Positions 60,684 to 64,000 of a DNA stretch of 64,000 bases are shown in pieces. This stretch comes from JBLMZI01 sp050258755. Lineage in GTDB: Bacteria; Bacillota; Syntrophomonadia; Syntrophomonadales; DTU052. Positions within the stretch are counted from its first letter, which is position 1, and each line of letters opens with the position of its first letter. The position numbers were made by a program, and so were the translations under genes. The notes under the pieces were generated by a model. It made no database searches. It was not told where the DNA came from and saw only the letters and a list, made by a program, of their open reading frames with translations. The stretch covers positions 197,544-261,543 of the forward strand of contig JBLMZI010000002.1 of the NCBI GenBank assembly GCA_050258755.1. The letters are read 5' to 3'.

Positions 60684-60712
60684 AAAGCGGCAGCCCAACG
60701 AGCTGCCGCTTT
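60684..60712 (-). terminator. Terminator of the large flagellin gene
   Basis: Perfect eleven-pair stem AAAGCGGCAGC / GCTGCCGCTTT with a seven-base loop, 16 bases after the flagellin stop. Confidence 0.88.
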
Positions 60713-60727
60713 ACAACGTACCGTTTT

Positions 60728-63175
60728 CTAGTCGATCAATTGAAGCACCTGATTGGGACGTTGATTGGCCTGAGCCAGCATCGCGGTGCCGGCCTGGGAT
60801 AGAATGTTGTATTTCATATACGCCATCATTTCCTTGGCCATGTCCACATCTCGAATACGGGATTCGGCTGCGGTCAGGTTTTCACTGGATACCGTCAGCG
60901 CGTTGATGGTGTGCTCAAGCCGGTCCTGCACCGCACCGAGGCTGGCGCGCTGTGCGGAAACGATATTGAGCGCGTTGTCCACCTCGCTGATCGCTCGCCC
61001 GGCACTGGTTTCGTCGGTGACCACCAGTGTATCCACACCCAAGGCCAGACTATCCATCCGGCCGATGCCGACCCCCATCGTCTGTTTTTCGTTGGCGCCG
61101 ATCTGCATGAGCGCTGTGTTGTCAGTCATATGAATATAGGTGGTGTAAGGGTTGGTGTCCGCCGTCAGGGTAAAAGCTGCCGCGGAATCATCATAGTCAA
61201 CGGAAACTCCGGCTGCCGGATCAAAGATCACGTCGACATTCTCGTGAACTGTCCCGATCAGCTTGTTGCCTGAGATTTTGACCCCGTTGGCAATGACGTG
61301 GGTGGCGTCATTCGCATCGGTTACATCGACTTCATACTGGTTTTCTTCCGGAGTGGTGATCGTTGCAACCGAAAGGGCTGTCATCAGGTCCTCATCGCCG
61401 ATTACTTTAATCTGACCGGCCCCCCCGGCAATGGCACTTCGGATCACAAAGGTTCCGGCCACGGTTTCGGTGCCGCTGGCGGCTGCGTTGGTGACATAAG
61501 TGACGAAGTTATCGCCGTCCTGGTAACTGTTCAGGATATCACCCTGGCCCAGATCATCCCGGATCGCCGCGTTTAGCTTGTCCCTTACATCCATAATCCG
61601 GTCGGTGGAAAACAGTGTAACGCTAGCGGTTCTGCCATCGCCCTGCTGCAGAATGAGGGTCTTTGGATCGGTCAGCATGAAATTACCGCTCGCATCCCAG
61701 AACTTGTCGACATCGTACAATTCCGTGTCCAGCGAGGCCACATTGCCCAATGCTTCGTTAAAAGTGAACGAAGCCGCCGTCTGCAGGTAATTCCACTGGG
61801 TTCCCTCAAGGCCGTTGCTGATCAAGGTGATTGATCCGGTCAGGGTATCCCCTTCATACTCCGCTGCCTCCCGGGTGTCAAAGGTCCGCACCTTGAAAGC
61901 GAATTCCTCGTTGTCCAGAACATTTTCCCGGACAAAGAACTCGGCGACACTCATGCCTTTGTATTCCACCTTGATCTCACTCAGAGCCGCCGCTGCAGAA
62001 TCGTTCACCGCTGCGGCGATGGTCACCAGACTCTTGTCCCCGACAGTGACGTTGGTAAAGGCCAGCGTATCCGCAGTGACCCGGATCATGGCGGCGCCTT
62101 CAAGGGTCATCTGCATCCCGGTCGCATCGGTGGTTATAGCAATAGAGGTGTTGATTGTGGTTTGGGTGCCGTCCAGGTCCATCCGGTACCCTTTGATGTT
62201 GTACGTGGTTTGGCCGGGGATCATGGCCGCGACTTCAAACTCAAGGATGTAGTTATAGCTTGAGAGCTCGGTCGCCGCGGTGAGCCGGATGTTTACACCG
62301 GTGCCGCCCCAGAACTGCCATTCACTCAGGTTGGTCTGGGTAATCGAGTTGGATTGCGCAAACGATATCGTTGCGGTAAACGAGTTGGCATCACCCGCTA
62401 CCCCGAAACCGTACACCGAAGCGGCGGTTACGAAGGATGACAAATCGGCTGTGGCGATATGCCGGGTATCTACCGTATAGGTGGCCGCGGAACCGGCCGC
62501 GTCAATCGCAGTGCTGTAAGCCAGGTATTCCGCAGTGACATGCTCCAAGCCAGATGCGTCCTGAATCGCGAGATTCTGGACACTGTCCCCCTCATGCTTG
62601 ACCTTAAAAATGTCCGTTTTCTGGGTTTCCGGGGTTCCTGTCGTTGCCGTAATGTCTAGCTTATATTCGCCGCTGGCGACCTGGCCGGTTTGGTCCCGGA
62701 GACCGCCTTTCATGATAATTTTGGTGGAAAGCTTGTCCGAGGAGACCAGCGCGGAAGCGGATCCGTCGAGCAGCCTTTTGGTGTTGAACTCTGTGGTGGT
62801 GGCGATCCGGTCGATTTCCTCCTTCAGCTCATCAATTTCGTCCTGGATTTCGAGCCGGTCATTCGCGGTATAGGTGTCGTTCGCCGCTTGAACCGCCAAC
62901 TCGCGCATGCGCTGAAGAATCGAATGGGTTTCACCCAGAGCGCCTTCCGCCGTCTGAAACATCGATATACCGTCTTGGGCATTGCGGTATGCCTGATCAA
63001 GACCCGAGATTTGACTTCGCATCTTCTCTGAAATCGCGAGGCCGGCGGCGTCGTCGGCGGCCCGGTTGATGCGTAACCCGGACGACAGTTTTTCCAGTGA
63101 CTGATTGACCAGACTGTTGGTTTTGTACAGGTTGTTGTACGCATTCAGCGCGGGAATATTATGTTTTATTCTCAT
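60728..63175 (-). CDS. fliC: Large flagellin
   Basis: 815 residues, about twice a simple flagellin. N-terminal D0/D1 (MRIKHNIPALNAYNNLY, LEKLSSGLRINRAADDAAGL, QRMRELAVQAANDTY) covers about 1-145. C-terminal D1/D0 (SLGAVQDRLEHTINAL, ESRIRDVDMAKEMMAYMKYN, TAMLAQANQRPNQVLQLID) covers about 695-815. The middle 550 residues are beta-rich, full of Ala, Thr, Ser and Asp, and would form a big surface domain, likely glycosylated by Maf. The ATG follows GGGAGG. Expression is probably shaped by the long leader upstream (63176-63423) and its terminator. Confidence 0.96.
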   Translation of the reverse strand: MRIKHNIPALNAYNNLYKTNSLVNQSLEKLSSGLRINRAADDAAGLAISEKMRSQISGLDQAYRNAQDGISMFQTAEGALGETHSILQRMRELAVQAANDTYTANDRLEIQDEIDELKEEIDRIATTTEFNTKRLLDGSASALVSSDKLSTKIIMKGGLRDQTGQVASGEYKLDITATTGTPETQKTDIFKVKHEGDSVQNLAIQDASGLEHVTAEYLAYSTAIDAAGSAATYTVDTRHIATADLSSFVTAASVYGFGVAGDANSFTATISFAQSNSITQTNLSEWQFWGGTGVNIRLTAATELSSYNYILEFEVAAMIPGQTTYNIKGYRMDLDGTQTTINTSIAITTDATGMQMTLEGAAMIRVTADTLAFTNVTVGDKSLVTIAAAVNDSAAAALSEIKVEYKGMSVAEFFVRENVLDNEEFAFKVRTFDTREAAEYEGDTLTGSITLISNGLEGTQWNYLQTAASFTFNEALGNVASLDTELYDVDKFWDASGNFMLTDPKTLILQQGDGRTASVTLFSTDRIMDVRDKLNAAIRDDLGQGDILNSYQDGDNFVTYVTNAAASGTETVAGTFVIRSAIAGGAGQIKVIGDEDLMTALSVATITTPEENQYEVDVTDANDATHVIANGVKISGNKLIGTVHENVDVIFDPAAGVSVDYDDSAAAFTLTADTNPYTTYIHMTDNTALMQIGANEKQTMGVGIGRMDSLALGVDTLVVTDETSAGRAISEVDNALNIVSAQRASLGAVQDRLEHTINALTVSSENLTAAESRIRDVDMAKEMMAYMKYNILSQAGTAMLAQANQRPNQVLQLID

Positions 63176-63202
63176 GGTCGGATCCTCCCTGATGATCGTT
63201 AC

Positions 63203-63218
63203 CCCGCATCCATACGGG
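63203..63218 (-). promoter_or_regulatory. Hairpin with GGA loop near the flagellin SD, CsrA-type site candidate
   Basis: CCCG TATGGATG CGGG shows ATGGA in a loop, and the nearby SD is AGGGAGGAT. CsrA of Bacillus binds two such sites in the hag leader. Neither csrA nor fliW is inside the window. Confidence 0.4.
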
Positions 63219-63234
63219 TGCTCTCTCTAACAAC

Positions 63235-63278
63235 AAAAAAGCATGACAAACTGAACCAACCGCGTCAGCTTTCCATGC
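63235..63278 (-). terminator. Intrinsic terminator inside the flagellin leader
   Basis: GCATGGAAAGCTGA and TCAGTTTGTCATGC form 14 stem positions with one mismatch and two G-U pairs around a ten-base loop, followed directly by TTTTTT. It lies 60 bases before the flagellin ATG, so it can only act on leader transcripts. Confidence 0.8.
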
Positions 63279-63417
63279 GCAAGAAAATATAAAGCATCCC
63301 TCCTCCGTGACATCGCCTCCCGCGCGTCCGTGCTTAAGAAGCAGGTATGCATTGAACCCATAGCCATCCATGGCGTGAATCACGCCTCCCGCTGATTCCA
63401 ATTTAATAGTAGCATTT

Positions 63418-63423
63418 ATTATA
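63418..63423 (-). promoter_or_regulatory. -10 candidate of the large flagellin gene
   Basis: Minus strand TATAAT in an AT-rich stretch. No sigma-28 match and no good -35 were found nearby. The start would be about 235 bases before the ATG. Confidence 0.4.
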
Positions 63424-63506
63424 GTTTATGGAAATTCTTTCGATATTTATAAGTTCGTTTTCTTTATGATCGCCTTGAGGAATGTGAATATTGTTGGAAA
63501 AAGAAA

Positions 63507-63533
63507 GAGCCGGGAGCGTTATGCTCCCGGCTC
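63507..63533 (-). terminator. Terminator of the second flagellin gene
   Basis: Perfect eleven-pair stem GAGCCGGGAGC / GCTCCCGGCTC with a five-base loop, followed by a T-rich tract, 40 bases after the stop. Confidence 0.9.
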
Positions 63534-63572
63534 GAGGTGTTTGATTCAGGCAGCGATCGGAAGGCGTTCGCC

Positions 63573-64000
63573 TTAGCCGAGCAGCTGGAGAACCATCTGC
63601 GGCCGCTGGTTGGCCTGTGCCAGCATAGCGGTGCCAGCCTGGGAAAGGATGTTGTACTTCGAGAACTCCATCATTTCCTTGGCCATGTCTACGTCGCGGA
63701 TCCGGGATTCGGATGCGGTCAGGTTTTCATGCGCAACCGTCAAGTTGTTGATGGTGTGCTCAAGGCGGTTCTGCACGGCCCCGAGGCTGGAACGCTGTGC
63801 GGAAACGGTGCTGATCGCGTGGTCAACCTTGGTAATCGCCCGGCCAGCACTGTTCCGGTCGGTGAGCAGTACGTTGTCAACACCCAGGGCCAGGGTGTCC
63901 ATCCGGCCGATACCGGTGCCCATGTCCTGTTTCTCATTGGCGCCGATCTGCAATACCGCGGTATTGTCAGACAGGTGGACATAGGTGGTGTAGGCCGAGC
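63573..64000 (-). CDS. fliC: Second flagellin, C-terminal part (cut by window edge)
   Basis: The frame is open to the right edge and gives the last 141 residues of a flagellin. It shows TAVLQIGANEKQDMGTGIGRMD, SLGAVQNRLEHTINNL, ESRIRDVDMAKEMMEFSKYN and TAMLAQANQRPQMVLQLLG, nearly the same as the C-terminus of the large flagellin. The N-terminal part and the middle domain are outside the window, so its size is unknown. It has its own strong terminator. Two closely related flagellins in a row point to a gene duplication. Confidence 0.93.
   Translation of the reverse strand, partial: SAYTTYVHLSDNTAVLQIGANEKQDMGTGIGRMDTLALGVDNVLLTDRNSAGRAITKVDHAISTVSAQRSSLGAVQNRLEHTINNLTVAHENLTASESRIRDVDMAKEMMEFSKYNILSQAGTAMLAQANQRPQMVLQLLG

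Larger units (their letters stand above)
63176..63495 (-). other. Long structured leader and promoter region of the large flagellin gene
   Basis: About 320 bases with no gene. Read along the minus strand it has TATAAT (63423-63418), then hairpins GGCGTGATTCACGCC (63386-63372), GG-TATG/CATA-CC (63365-63344) and TGCTTCTTAAGCA (63343-63331), a repeated ten-mer GCGGGAGGCG (63392-63383 and 63323-63314), an intrinsic terminator (63278-63235), a small hairpin with GGA in its loop (63218-63203) and the SD. This is the order of an attenuator or riboswitch. Confidence 0.6.

Noticed and set aside
63344..63365. tRNA-like T-arm (GGGTTCAAT) in the flagellin leader
   Set aside because: No acceptor stem, D-arm or anticodon arm can be built around it.
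63279..63416. c-di-GMP-I riboswitch in the flagellin leader
   Set aside because: The conserved GCAAACC and GGACGCAAAGCC-type core is absent; an unknown or degenerate element remains possible.
63418..63480. Sigma-28 promoter of the large flagellin
   Set aside because: Several TAAA are present but none has a CGATA-type -10 at 14-17 bases.

Overview
The window comes from the chromosome of a motile bacterium of the Bacillota (Firmicutes) type, moderately GC-rich, and probably low in mobile DNA. All 55 protein genes I can support lie on the minus strand. Read in the direction of transcription (right to left), the order is flagellin, fliD/flaG/fliS, hpf, secA, prfB, ftsE/ftsX, a ctpB-type protease, a MinJ-like PDZ membrane protein, uvrB, uvrA, rapZ, yvcK. 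This follows the known Bacillus subtilis hag-to-yvcK arrangement, so the backbone looks ancestral. Genes added to that backbone include a large flagellar glycosylation island, an amino-acid ABC transporter, a tandem chemoreceptor, motAB, a split transketolase and several sugar-phosphate genes. I see no rRNA, tRNA, complete transposon or CRISPR array. The exact genus cannot be read from the sequence.

Right part (about 37-64 kb): two flagellin genes (one cut by the window edge), then a run of sugar genes headed by a Maf glycosyltransferase behind a good sigma-28 promoter. The run contains a nearly complete pseudaminic-acid set (PseB, PseC, PseG, PseI, a SpsF-type candidate for PseF, a GNAT candidate for PseH, a PseA/WbpG-type amidotransferase). 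It also has a formyltransferase, an amidase, a second aminotransferase, a second SpsF-type protein, a Gfo/Idh oxidoreductase and two proteins of unclear function. Together they probably make and attach nonulosonic acids to flagellin. The late flagellar operon fliD-flaG-fliS-fliT follows, from a sigma-28 promoter nested inside a terminator.

Middle part (about 16-37 kb): an amino-acid ABC transporter whose promoter lies beside three DnaA boxes; hpf; an unusual receptor with two complete MCP signalling modules in one chain; secA; motA/motB; prfB with its programmed frameshift; the two transketolase halves; ftsE/ftsX with an EnvC-like M23 protein; an S41 protease; the PDZ protein; and a tandem P-loop ATPase.

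Left part (1-16.5 kb): uvrB with a LexA box over its promoter, an HD-domain protein, a CoA-disulfide-reductase-like flavoprotein, uvrA/uvrC, pgi, a flavodoxin-fold reductase, a small holin-like protein, a HAD phosphatase, a ferredoxin-domain DUF362 protein, a ROK kinase, a SIS isomerase, rapZ and the start of a membrane-anchored yvcK.

The points most worth following are the structured leader with a terminator in front of the large flagellin gene, the amidase paired with the sugar amidotransferase, the tandem chemoreceptor, and the promoter-inside-terminator in front of fliD.
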